From Kiritimatiellia bacterium (GTDB lineage: Bacteria > Verrucomicrobiota > Kiritimatiellia > UBA8416 > YA12-FULL-48-11): 64,000 nucleotides of DNA. A program made the position numbers and the translations under genes. Where the stretch lies: assembly GCA_028716365.1 (NCBI GenBank), contig JAQUPZ010000002.1, positions 637,005 through 701,004 on the forward strand, given 5' to 3'. The notes below the pieces were generated by a model. It saw only the letters and a list, made by a program, of their open reading frames with translations. It was not told the DNA's origin and did not search any database. The stretch's first letter is position 1; every line of letters starts with the position of its first letter. Shown here piece by piece: positions 48,942-58,297 of the stretch.

Positions 48942-49874
48942 ATGATGTGCAGTGAAAAGAAACAATCCACCGCATTTTCAACAAACCGACGCAATTTCCT
49001 GAAGGTTTGTATGATAGGTGGAGTCGTTGCCGCCATGCCCGGCATGTCATCACCGGTAATTGGACAGGAACAGAAGAAGCCCGGCGTTCTGAAACTCAGC
49101 AGCCAGGAAGGTCGTATACCAGGCAAAACCCTCAAGGAAAAGGTCACATCTCTTGAATCATGGGGCGGATGCGGAATGGAATTCGGCGGCAATGCGGTCG
49201 GGAGGGTAAAAGAAATTCAAGATGCCCTGAAAGGCACAAAGATTAAAGTCAGCGCAATCTGCTGGGGATCACACAGTGGAGATCTCGTATCAATGGACAT
49301 GGAAAAACGTAAGAAGGGTATCCAGGACATTAAGGATGCCCTTTCGGCAGCGGGTGAACTGGAATCAACAGGAGTTATTTTTGTTCCATGTTTCCATAAA
49401 CAATCCACCTTGCAAAACGATGAGATTAGGAAAATTTTGATTGATATACTTCCTGATATTGGCAATCACGCGCAAAAATGTAAAACGCGTGTATTGCTTG
49501 AACCTTTGAACAGTGGCGAAACTTTTTATCTTAAGAAACTGGAACAGGCTGCATCGATATGTAACGAATTAAAAAATTCCGGAATAGCAATGATGGGCGA
49601 TTTCTATCATATGAAAAAAGAGGAAACCAGCGATAAGGAAGCATTTATTACCGCCGGAAATAATCTTCACCATGTCCATCTTGCCAGCACAACCAGAGTT
49701 CTCCCCGGACAGGATGATCGAAGTTTTGTCGATGGATTCCGCGGATTGAAAATAATTGGATATCAGGATTATTGCAGTCTTGAATGCGGATGCAAGAAAA
49801 AGACAGATCCGGCCGTAGAAATTCCCAAGGCATTTGAATTTCTTAAGAAACAGTGGGAAGAAGCAACAGTATAA
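48942..49874 (+). CDS. Tat-exported TIM-barrel sugar isomerase/hydroxypyruvate isomerase-like protein
   Basis: RRNFLKVCMIGGVVAAMPGMSSPVIGQ signal; 'VLLEPLNSGETFYLKKLEQAASICNELKNSGIAMMGDFYHMKKEE'; AGGAGGG RBS. Confidence 0.87.
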   Translation: MMCSEKKQSTAFSTNRRNFLKVCMIGGVVAAMPGMSSPVIGQEQKKPGVLKLSSQEGRIPGKTLKEKVTSLESWGGCGMEFGGNAVGRVKEIQDALKGTKIKVSAICWGSHSGDLVSMDMEKRKKGIQDIKDALSAAGELESTGVIFVPCFHKQSTLQNDEIRKILIDILPDIGNHAQKCKTRVLLEPLNSGETFYLKKLEQAASICNELKNSGIAMMGDFYHMKKEETSDKEAFITAGNNLHHVHLASTTRVLPGQDDRSFVDGFRGLKIIGYQDYCSLECGCKKKTDPAVEIPKAFEFLKKQWEEATV

Positions 49875-49927
49875 ATGTGATCCTGTTGCATCGAATCAAT
49901 AAAACTTCAATACAATAAAAAGGAGTT

Positions 49928-49952
49928 ACCGCTTCCTTGGAATGCGGTTTTG
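49928..49952 (+). terminator. Possible terminator after the isomerase gene
   Basis: accgcTTCCttGGAAtgcggt followed by TTTTG; short U-tract. Confidence 0.4.
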
Positions 49953-50071
49953 ACAGGAAAAAACATAATGACTGAATTTTTGCCGCTTGGCATGATACAT
50001 ATTTAATATTCACCAAGAATCAGTCCGTCTACGGGCAGGATACTCAGTCAAAAACACAGCAGGAGGTAGTT

Positions 50072-51430
50072 ATGGATAGTAGTTCAGTATCAAGAAGAAG
50101 TTTCATGAAAACGTCGGCACTTACCGCTGGAGCGGCTGTGTTGGCTGACATTGGAACAAAGCAGGTATTTGCCGCCGGTTCAGACAAAATTAAGATCGGT
50201 TTAATCGGCTGTGGCGGTAGAGGCAAGGGCGCGGTTAACGACTGTTTCAATGGCGCTAAGCACGTCGGTGCTAAGGTTGAAATTGTAGCGGTAGGCGACC
50301 TTTTCGAAGAACAGGCAAGAAATGCGAAGAAATCCTTCGCCGAGAAGCTTGGTGAAGGATGCAAGATCAATGATGACCATGTCTTCTGGGGATTTGATGC
50401 CTACAAGAAGGTCATTGAGTCAGGTGTTGATATGATTATCCATGCCGGACCTCCGGCGTTCCGTCCGCCGCATATCAAGGCCGCGATCGAAGCCGGTAAG
50501 AATATTTTCATGGAAAAACCCGTGGCGGTTGATCCTGTCGGATGCAGAATGATAATCGAAGCTTCTAAAATGGCGACAGAAAAGAAGCTCGGAGTGGTAT
50601 GCGGGACACAGCGCAGACACGCTCCTAACTATCTTGAGACCATGAAACGAATTCATAATGGAGATATCGGCGAGCTGGTGAGCGGACAATGCTACTGGGG
50701 TTTCGGTGGCGGAATCTGGTTCCGTGACAAGATAGGGCCCTTCGAGCAATTGAGTGATCTCGAGTGGCAGTGCCATAATTGGTATCACTGGGACTGGCTC
50801 AGCGGTGACCAGATATGCGAACAGCATATCCACAACATTGACGTATTGAACTGGTGTTTCAATGGTCCGCCTAAGAAAATCTTTGCGGCCGGCGGCAGGT
50901 TGTCACGTGACAACCAGATCCTGCCCCACATCAAAAACACCGCAAACCTCGAACGCATGGGTAAGACAGACGGGCACTACAACATGCTTGGCAATATATA
51001 TGACCACATGGCCGCAGAACTCGAGTACCCGAATGGCGCACGCTGCGTGAGCATCTCCGGGCACGTCACGGGTGGGTCGAGCCGTGTTGGCGAACGCATT
51101 GTCGGAACAAAGGGTACATCGAACTGTTCCGGTAAAATCGAAGGCGAAAAACCTTTCGATTACAAGGGTGAATCTCCCAGCTCTATGACTCTGGAGCATG
51201 CAGATCTGCTTAAGAGTATCATGGACGGAAAACCTCTTAACGAGGGTATCCGCATCGCCGAGAGTACACTGACCGCCATCGGAATCCGTATGTCCTGCTA
51301 CACCGGCAGGGAACTGCAGTGGGACTGGCTGCTGAATGCTTCAAAGCTGGACATAGTGCCCAAGGACCTCAAACCTGGTCCTGGCCATTTCCCGGCTATT
51401 GCAGTGCCAGGTGTAACAAAGCTGATCTAG
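50072..51430 (+). CDS. Tat-exported Gfo/Idh/MocA family oxidoreductase
   Basis: SRRSFMKTSALTAGAAVLADIG; IKIGLIGCGGRGKGAVNDCF; GKNIFMEKPVAVDPVGCRMI; QRRHAPNYLE. Confidence 0.95.
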   Translation: MDSSSVSRRSFMKTSALTAGAAVLADIGTKQVFAAGSDKIKIGLIGCGGRGKGAVNDCFNGAKHVGAKVEIVAVGDLFEEQARNAKKSFAEKLGEGCKINDDHVFWGFDAYKKVIESGVDMIIHAGPPAFRPPHIKAAIEAGKNIFMEKPVAVDPVGCRMIIEASKMATEKKLGVVCGTQRRHAPNYLETMKRIHNGDIGELVSGQCYWGFGGGIWFRDKIGPFEQLSDLEWQCHNWYHWDWLSGDQICEQHIHNIDVLNWCFNGPPKKIFAAGGRLSRDNQILPHIKNTANLERMGKTDGHYNMLGNIYDHMAAELEYPNGARCVSISGHVTGGSSRVGERIVGTKGTSNCSGKIEGEKPFDYKGESPSSMTLEHADLLKSIMDGKPLNEGIRIAESTLTAIGIRMSCYTGRELQWDWLLNASKLDIVPKDLKPGPGHFPAIAVPGVTKLI

Positions 51431-51446
51431 CAGTTGGATGATAACA

Positions 51447-51480
51447 AAACCCCGCCCTGTTAATCCGGGGCGGGGTTTTC
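51447..51480. terminator. Bidirectional terminator between convergent genes
   Basis: aaaaCCCCGCCCtgttaatccgGGGCGGGGtttt: perfect 8-bp GC stem flanked by A and T tracts. Confidence 0.85.
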
Positions 51481-51502
51481 TATTTACGGGTTTGACAGTC
51501 AA

Positions 51503-52252
51503 TCAAGACAATTTTTCGGCCCTGATAACATCGTCGTCATGTGAAGCCTTCACTGATTCACCAGGCTGAAGAATCAGAAAGTCATCATCCCATTCACCAT
51601 TAACAAGCTTACGGAGAATATCCATTGATCCTTGAATTTTCTCAAAAACCAAGTTCTTCTCCCTTGCCTCTTTTTCCGCTATGCTGGCAAAATGATCTTC
51701 GCAATCCAATCCCATACAAATAAAGGCAAGTTTATCATAATTGGCAGTGAGGTCCCCCATTGTTTCCATGATATACTGGGCATTGTCTTCTCCATACTTC
51801 TGGACAAGCTCTTCGTATTTCATGTGGAGCCCAAGTTTCTGTGAAATCGTCACGTCATCGACACTTTCGCCGTCTCCGCGCTCAATCCATCCAGTTGTCC
51901 TGTAATACGTTCCAGGGCTGTTATTGAAACAATCCTGGTACTTCTTCCTGCTTCCCAGGAAAAGTGTTATGCAGTCATGGGCCCTGGGTAAAACGATTCT
52001 GGTATTCCGTGACGTAAGACCCGCAACACCATTATTACATAGACCGTATCCTAAAAGCACAGCATCATATTTACCGTCGGGAACACTATCGATACGCTCC
52101 TGAAGTCTTGGTTTCATTTTTTCCACACCAAGATCGTGAAGTCCCTTTGGAAGAAATTCAGCATCACAAATATGCGGACTGTTTGCCGTCAGGAATGATA
52201 TTTCCCGGCAAAGGACTTCACAACATATCAATTTCAATCGCATAATCACCAC
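51503..52252 (-). CDS. DUF1638-like protein
   Basis: MRLKLICCEVLCREISFLTANSPHICDAEFLPKGLHD; YDAVLLGYGLCNNGVAGL; PRAHDCITLFLGSRKKYQD; GTYYRTTGWIERG. Confidence 0.82.
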   Translation of the reverse strand: MVIMRLKLICCEVLCREISFLTANSPHICDAEFLPKGLHDLGVEKMKPRLQERIDSVPDGKYDAVLLGYGLCNNGVAGLTSRNTRIVLPRAHDCITLFLGSRKKYQDCFNNSPGTYYRTTGWIERGDGESVDDVTISQKLGLHMKYEELVQKYGEDNAQYIMETMGDLTANYDKLAFICMGLDCEDHFASIAEKEAREKNLVFEKIQGSMDILRKLVNGEWDDDFLILQPGESVKASHDDDVIRAEKLS

Positions 52253-52408
52253 TCCGCATCTTTACTCTCTCTGAATAATTCGAGGTTAACTGTTATGAAT
52301 TAATGAGTTCAAGGAGATTCCTGTCTATTCTTGACTTGACGCTTTTTTTGATATATGTACGTCTAATGTTTTTCTAATTTCAGGTGTGTTTTCCAAGTGG
52401 GGGGGTGC

Positions 52409-52738
52409 GTGAAAAAGGTTGTAGTTTATCTTGCAGTACTGGGTTTGGCATATGTTCTTGTTGGTTGCGGAAAGGCCCAAAAGTCTCCTGAAATAAAAGT
52501 TTCCGAAACCCCGGCGGCAGAAAAACCGCAGGTTTATTGTCCTTGTATGGGCGGAGGAACAGCAGAAGAGGAAGTTTCTAAAACCCCAGCTACAGCACCT
52601 GTAGCTCCGGTGGCAAAAGCAAAGCCTGCGGTAACTCCAGCAACAATGCCCATAGCATCAACAGCAAAAACGCCCAATGTTCCTGATGCGACTCCCGCCG
52701 TAACAACAACCCCTAAGGCCGCTCCCGAGAATAAATAG
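52409..52738 (+). CDS. Small Ala/Pro/Thr-rich putative lipoprotein
   Basis: GTG at 52409 gives MKKVVVYLAVLGLAYVLVGC (lipobox), G-rich RBS-like run just upstream; low-complexity C-terminus. Confidence 0.65.
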   Translation: MKKVVVYLAVLGLAYVLVGCGKAQKSPEIKVSETPAAEKPQVYCPCMGGGTAEEEVSKTPATAPVAPVAKAKPAVTPATMPIASTAKTPNVPDATPAVTTTPKAAPENK

Positions 52739-52759
52739 TATTTGGAAGGCAAATAGAAA

Positions 52760-52790
52760 GCCGATAGTTTATCCATCGGCCTTTTTGTTT
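52760..52790 (+). terminator. Rho-independent terminator
   Basis: GCCGATAgttTATCcATCGGC followed by CTTTTTGTTTT. Confidence 0.8.
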
Positions 52791-52844
52791 TAGACGGCAA
52801 TGATCATCAGGACGATTCCTGTTTAAACATGCATCCGTAGATTT

Positions 52845-53285
52845 TCAATGACGCAGTTTCTCTATTGCCTTTACTTTGTCGCCATCAAACTCAACCCGTA
52901 ATGATTCGTACTCCCTTGTACGATTCCTGCTAATCCACGCCAAATCACGCATTTGATGCATATGACCTTTTACATCACGATAATAATACCAAGTCTCAAG
53001 AGGTTCATATTCAGTCCAGACATGAAAATCATTATAGGACCAGATTTCTGTCATACCCGTCTCGGTTTTACGTTCATAAATACTATTCGGTCTGCCAAAC
53101 GCGAGAAAAACCATGCCCTTCGTATAACCAACCTCTATCACCCCTTTTTTGACGTTCTCCTGAATTTCTGGCGAAAAACTGGCGAACAGATCAGGGTTCT
53201 TTTTGATCCGGTTGGCTGGTGTTGAACAACCAACCATCATCAATGGAATAACAACAAGAAAAACAATCAAAATTTGTCTGTTCAT
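52845..53285 (-). CDS. Putative lipoprotein, OmlA/SmpA-like features
   Basis: MNRQILIVFLVVIPLMMVGCSTPANRIKKNPDLFASFSPEIQENVKKGVIEVGYTKGMVFLAFGRPNSIYERKT. Confidence 0.8.
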   Translation of the reverse strand: MNRQILIVFLVVIPLMMVGCSTPANRIKKNPDLFASFSPEIQENVKKGVIEVGYTKGMVFLAFGRPNSIYERKTETGMTEIWSYNDFHVWTEYEPLETWYYYRDVKGHMHQMRDLAWISRNRTREYESLRVEFDGDKVKAIEKLRH

Positions 53286-53350
53286 CGTTACAGATAATGC
53301 TCAAAGAGAGATGTCAATCTCAAGACAAATTGTCTGATTCAGAATACAGA

Positions 53351-54085
53351 CTATTGCGTATCGATTACCGCATGCGCCAGCGCCAAAGCAGAAATACAGG
53401 CCGTATCACTCCTCAATATTCGCGCACCCATATTGACACATATAAAACTGTGTGCTTTCAGTAAATCCACCTCAAAATCAGTCCAGCCACCCTCTGGCCC
53501 GATCGCAATGAGTATTCGGCCGTTCTTCACTCCTTCAAAAGCCTGAACAGCATTTGAACCATTAAAATGAAATACAAAACAGGAACTCTGCGGAAAAATA
53601 TCACTTAATTCGTCTTCAACAAATACTTTCAATCGACGGCATATTGTTACCTTCGGCATCCTCGTGTCACTTGACTGCATTAATCCTTCGATCAGCAATG
53701 GTTCATAGTATTTCTTTTCCAGCCACTGTGTGTCGAAATAATTGCGTTCTACTTTCGCGGCATTGGTTATGATAATACGACCGACACCCATTGAAGCCAA
53801 TGAAGGCCATAGACGTTTCATCACCTTAGGACGCGGAAGGGCCAGTATGAGATCAACACAAGGAACCGGCATCGTTCCGCCATTAAGGACACACTTCAAC
53901 ACGACATGTGCCTTGCCGGTTTCCACGATAATGCCATCACCAGTTGCTCCATCAATTACACCTGCACGAACCTTCTGGCCAACTTTTCCGTGCAAAACTT
54001 CCAGAACATGTTTTGCACGTACACCCGTAAGGTTTACGATCCCATCGGCATTAATTTCATCTTCTTTAAATAAAATTCTATTCAC
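53351..54085 (-). CDS. rsmE: 16S rRNA m3U1498 methyltransferase family protein
   Basis: LTGVRAKHVLEVLHGKVGQKVRAGVIDG; LALPRPKVMKRLWPSLASMGVGRI; IAIGPEGGWTDFEVDLLKAHSFICVNMGARILRSDTACISAL. Confidence 0.93.
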   Translation of the reverse strand: MNRILFKEDEINADGIVNLTGVRAKHVLEVLHGKVGQKVRAGVIDGATGDGIIVETGKAHVVLKCVLNGGTMPVPCVDLILALPRPKVMKRLWPSLASMGVGRIIITNAAKVERNYFDTQWLEKKYYEPLLIEGLMQSSDTRMPKVTICRRLKVFVEDELSDIFPQSSCFVFHFNGSNAVQAFEGVKNGRILIAIGPEGGWTDFEVDLLKAHSFICVNMGARILRSDTACISALALAHAVIDTQ

Positions 54086-54325
54086 GGTCGATTAAACATC
54101 CTTATCAAATACTGGTCGTGGTTGTCTCTACCATAAAAAAGCATCCTGAAAGAATTTCACTGCATTTCAATCCTTCCCGTTTCCAAAGGAAACATTTATT
54201 TTCCTTTTGTATCCATGTATATTACCATATTGATATTATAAATTTACAAGATGCGAAAATTATGCTTCAGCGGCACTGTCCAAGGATACAGATATTGAGA
54301 CATTCCAAACCTAGGAGGTAAAAAA

Positions 54326-56689
54326 ATGAAGCAAGTCATTTTGTTATCCATTCTGTTCACAGCAATACTCATCACCACGGTCCAAGCCGAACAGAATGAA
54401 AAGAAAAATCCCGTGATACCCATTAAGGCCCAATCATTTGCCCTGGAACAGATAAAACTTTTGAACGGGCCTTTCAAAGACAATATGCTTCGTAATAAGA
54501 AATATCTTCTCGACCTTGAACCTGACCGTTTTCTTTTCACATTCAAGCTGACCGCCGGCCTGCCGACATCTGCCCAACCGTATGGCGGATGGGAAAAACC
54601 GAATGGTGAACTCCGTGGTCACAGCATGGGGCATTATCTGACTGCCCTTTCTCTTACATATGCAAGTACCGGTGAAAAAGAATTCAAGAGAAGAGTCGAA
54701 TATATCGTCACCGAACTGGCCAAGTCCCAGGAAGCCATGCCGTCAAAGGGATATAATAATGGGTTCCTTTCCGCCTATCCTGAATCCTTCTTTGATCGTG
54801 TCGATGCCTGTAAACCCGTCTGGGCGCCCTACTATACCCTGCACAAGATCCTCGCCGGACTTTTGGATTCTTACATTTATTGTGACAATAAACAGGCACT
54901 CGACATTCTTGAAAAAATGGTCGCCTGGCTTAAACCCCGCATAGAGCGCCTGGGTCATGGCCAGCAACAGAAGGTACTTGGCAATGAACACGGTGGTATG
55001 AACGAAACACTTGCCAACCTTTACGCCATCACTGGAAATCCGGATCACCTGAAACTTGCCAAAGAATTCAATCACGAAGTTATATTCAATCCCCTTGCAA
55101 AAGGTGAAGACCAACTTAATGGCAAACATGCCAACACGCAAATTCCGAAGATTACAGGTGCTGCGCGTGAATACGAACTGACCGGCGAAACAAACTTCAA
55201 GGATATTGCCTCAAATTTCTGGAAATTTGTGGCAATTGATCGCTCCTACTGTATCGGCGGACACAGTGACAGCGAACATTTCTTTCCGGTTGATCAATTT
55301 TCGCAACACCTCAACCCAGCGACCTGCGAGACGTGTAACACTTATAACATGCTGAAACTCACACGACATCTGTTTGAGTGGGAACCAAAGGCTGAAATAA
55401 TGGATTTTTATGAACGCGCGCTTTTCAACCAGATACTCGGTTCACAGGATCCCAACAAAGGAATGGTTATTTACTTCGCCTCATTAAAGCCTGGCCACTT
55501 CAAGACCTACTCAACGCCATATGATTCTTTCTGGTGCTGTGTCGGTACTGGTATCGAAAATCACAGTAAATATGGTGAAATGATTTTTTCCCACGACGAT
55601 AAATCGCTGTTTCTTAACCTATTCATCGCATCAGAACTAAACTGGAAGGAAAAAGGACTTGTTGTGAAGCAAGAAACCCAGTTCCCCGAACAGGATACAA
55701 CCAGATTAACGATGAAGTGTGAGAAGCCTGTTAAACTAGCGCTCAAGGTACGTTATCCTGCTTGGGTAACCGGCGGCATGACAATAAACATAAACGGGAA
55801 AAAAGAAGAAATTTCGGGTACGGCAGGTTCATACATCACGGTTGACCGCGAATGGAAAGATGGTGACCAGATCGAAATAAAAATCCCAATGCAAATTCAC
55901 CTCGAAGCCATTCCTGGCAATCCTGATATAGTTGCCGTCTTGTATGGCCCAATCGTTCTCGCAGGTGAACTCGGAATTGAAGGTCTGGGAAAAATATCTC
56001 CTTATGTCAAAGGTCAATTGGATCTGGCAAAAACTCCGGTTCCCAACATTCCGATACTTGTGTGTAAGGCAAAAGAACTGCCTGGTAAAATTGAACCAGT
56101 TACCGGTAAACCACTGACATTCCAGACGAAAGGTATCGGCCGTCCGAAAGACGTATCACTAATTCCCTACTATAAAATACACTATCAGCGACTTACCGTT
56201 TATTGGAAACTCTTCTCAGAAGCAGACTGGAAAAAGAAAGAAGCAGAAATTATGGCGGAAGCGGAAAAACGTAAAGCGTTTGAAGCCAGGATTATTGACG
56301 AAATAAAACCCGGCGAACAACAATCTGAAACTGATCATAACCTTAAAAGCGAACACTCCAACTCCGGTGACTTCCACGACAGGAAATGGCGGGATGCCTT
56401 CGGCTGGTTCAGCTACGAAATGAAGGTATTAAAGGACAAGCCGATGATACTGGCCTGCACATACTGGGGTGATGATGCAGGTAAACGCGAGTTTAATATT
56501 CTCGTCGATGGAGAAAAAATAACCACCCAGAAACTGAACCATAATAAGCGGGGTGAGTTCTATGAAGAGCAATATGTTATTCCGGAAAATCTTACAAAAA
56601 ACAAAGAAAAGGTTACCATAAAGTTCCAGTCACACCCTGGTAATATCGCCGGTGGCATGTTCGGAATATTGATGTTGAAAAAAGAATAA
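54326..56689 (+). CDS. GH127-like (DUF1680) glycoside hydrolase, exported
   Basis: Signal peptide; LRGHSMGHYLTALSLTYASTG; NEHGGMNETLANLYAITGN; GGHSDSEHF; PATCETCNTYNMLKLTRHLFEWEP; FWCCVGTGIENHSKYGEMIF; AGGAGG RBS. Confidence 0.95.
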   Translation: MKQVILLSILFTAILITTVQAEQNEKKNPVIPIKAQSFALEQIKLLNGPFKDNMLRNKKYLLDLEPDRFLFTFKLTAGLPTSAQPYGGWEKPNGELRGHSMGHYLTALSLTYASTGEKEFKRRVEYIVTELAKSQEAMPSKGYNNGFLSAYPESFFDRVDACKPVWAPYYTLHKILAGLLDSYIYCDNKQALDILEKMVAWLKPRIERLGHGQQQKVLGNEHGGMNETLANLYAITGNPDHLKLAKEFNHEVIFNPLAKGEDQLNGKHANTQIPKITGAAREYELTGETNFKDIASNFWKFVAIDRSYCIGGHSDSEHFFPVDQFSQHLNPATCETCNTYNMLKLTRHLFEWEPKAEIMDFYERALFNQILGSQDPNKGMVIYFASLKPGHFKTYSTPYDSFWCCVGTGIENHSKYGEMIFSHDDKSLFLNLFIASELNWKEKGLVVKQETQFPEQDTTRLTMKCEKPVKLALKVRYPAWVTGGMTININGKKEEISGTAGSYITVDREWKDGDQIEIKIPMQIHLEAIPGNPDIVAVLYGPIVLAGELGIEGLGKISPYVKGQLDLAKTPVPNIPILVCKAKELPGKIEPVTGKPLTFQTKGIGRPKDVSLIPYYKIHYQRLTVYWKLFSEADWKKKEAEIMAEAEKRKAFEARIIDEIKPGEQQSETDHNLKSEHSNSGDFHDRKWRDAFGWFSYEMKVLKDKPMILACTYWGDDAGKREFNILVDGEKITTQKLNHNKRGEFYEEQYVIPENLTKNKEKVTIKFQSHPGNIAGGMFGILMLKKE

Positions 56690-56840
56690 GATTATTCCGA
56701 TATTTGCCCAGTTTAGGCCAAGTTTTATTGATTTTCCTGGAAAACTTCATCGTAGTCAGCAATTGTACCTCCCTTGACCCAGTATGGTAAAATAAAACGC
56801 AAATGTGTAATCAGGTTTAATGTTCTATAAATAAATAGCC

Positions 56841-57206
56841 ATGTTAAATCCAAGAACAATTGTTTCCGCGGCGAGGACGGCAATGTATGGGGGTATCGCC
56901 GGCTTCCTGTCCATCAATGTAGCCGAAACCAGGGAAATGATTGATTCAATCCTGATTGGCGGAGTATTGGCTGATTATGTAACATGGCTAATAAGAAGCA
57001 TCATACTTCTGCCGAGCAATATTCTGCATGGCTGTTACGATGTAGGTGTGAATTTCCTTTTTGGCTGGTTCCTGGCCAGTTATATGTTTTCTAATCCTGA
57101 TTTACACGGACAAGTGCTTGGTATTGCATTTCTGGCATTCATACTTGTGATGGGCGCAAAAATCACTTATTACAGCGTAAAATACCTTGGCGAAGAGAAT
57201 GAATAA
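56841..57206 (+). CDS. Hypothetical membrane protein
   Basis: 121 aa, hydrophobic segments, no family recognised. Confidence 0.6.
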   Translation: MLNPRTIVSAARTAMYGGIAGFLSINVAETREMIDSILIGGVLADYVTWLIRSIILLPSNILHGCYDVGVNFLFGWFLASYMFSNPDLHGQVLGIAFLAFILVMGAKITYYSVKYLGEENE

Positions 57207-57227
57207 TTCACAAAAACAGGAGACAAC

Positions 57228-57677
57228 ATGCGATATATACTTACGTTCGTTATTGGTATTTTCCTTGGTTCAATTGGAACTGGCATTACTATTGGCAAAA
57301 ACGCATCAAGTGATGCCGCAGCATTGACACAGGCAAAAAAGAATTACATGTTCGCCCAACTTGATGAGATCGGTCCAAGGCAGTGCCCTTGCGGTGACAG
57401 CAGGCGGGCATTTGTCAGGCAGGATAATCCAGTGGCAACAATTCACATGGTTGATATCAAAATAGACAGTCAAGTGCATTACCACAAGAAACTGACCGAA
57501 ATTTATCTCATCCTGGAGGGTACCGGACACATGGAACTCGATGGGGACAAAATTGTCGTCAAACCGATGAGTACCATTCTTATCAAGCCCGGCTGTCGTC
57601 ATCGCGCCGTTGGGCGAATAAAGATAATAAATATTTCGGTACCGGCTTTTGATCCAAAAGACGAATGGCTTGACTGA
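57228..57677 (+). CDS. Cupin-domain protein with N-terminal membrane anchor
   Basis: N-terminal TM; HYHKKLTEIYLILEGTGHMELDGDKIVVKPMSTILIKPGCRHRAVG. Confidence 0.87.
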   Translation: MRYILTFVIGIFLGSIGTGITIGKNASSDAAALTQAKKNYMFAQLDEIGPRQCPCGDSRRAFVRQDNPVATIHMVDIKIDSQVHYHKKLTEIYLILEGTGHMELDGDKIVVKPMSTILIKPGCRHRAVGRIKIINISVPAFDPKDEWLD

Positions 57678-58044
57678 ACTACCATCGCCTTGAGGGAGAG
57701 GATCAATGGCGTGAAACGTGCCATGAAGGTTATGGATTCCAGCCGCAGCTTGATCTGCCCACGATACTATATACCATCCCGATAGAGACACTTAACACTA
57801 CATGGATCTTTCAACCTGCACTTTTTATACAGGTTCTAATACTGCGGTTTGTTCCCAAAAACTAGAAGCTTATCTCACGTTCTTAATTTTGAGTTTTGCC
57901 CTAGGAACAAACCTGATTGTTTTCAGGACCTTAAAATCCAAGTTATTTAGACACTGTGAATGAAATGTCAAATAATTGTAATACGTTACTGTTTAGCCTG
58001 GACATGCTATTGTTTTTTATTTTTGGCATAGATGATGCTCAACA

Positions 58045-58163
58045 AATAACGACCCTTCGGTTGGTTTGGTATGAGAGGACCTCATACTTAATGAGCAGTC
58101 TGCAAGACTAAGAATTTGCGGCAAAGTCCAATGAAACCAATCTGACCGAAGGGCGTCTTTTTT
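58045..58163 (+). ncRNA. Candidate structured RNA with intrinsic-terminator-like 3' end
   Basis: Closing stem cccttcggt (58053-58061)/accgaaggg (58145-58153), tggttt (58062-58067)/aaacca (58134-58139), internal hairpins gtatgag/ctcatac (58069-58087) and agtct/agact (58097-58109), then cTTTTTT. Confidence 0.5.
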
Positions 58164-58297
58164 AGTATCTTGCTACCACCCAATTTACATGTTTTTTTAG
58201 GAATTGCATTAGCAACAACAACTCCCTAGTATCTATCATCGTTTGCTTGGCAAGAATAAATGGTCATTGTGAGTTAAATGAATTTGGACCAAAAGGC

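Noticed and set aside
51447-51480. GC-rich perfect palindrome
   Set aside because: A-tract/T-tract flanked stem between convergent genes: ordinary bidirectional terminator.
57306-57791. 161-aa minus-strand ORF
   Set aside because: Mostly antisense to the cupin gene; no recognisable protein features.
58045-58163. Integron attC site interpretation of the imperfect palindrome
   Set aside because: No RYYYAAC / GTTRRRY core sites at the ends and no integrase or cassette array in the window; the U-tract fits RNA better.
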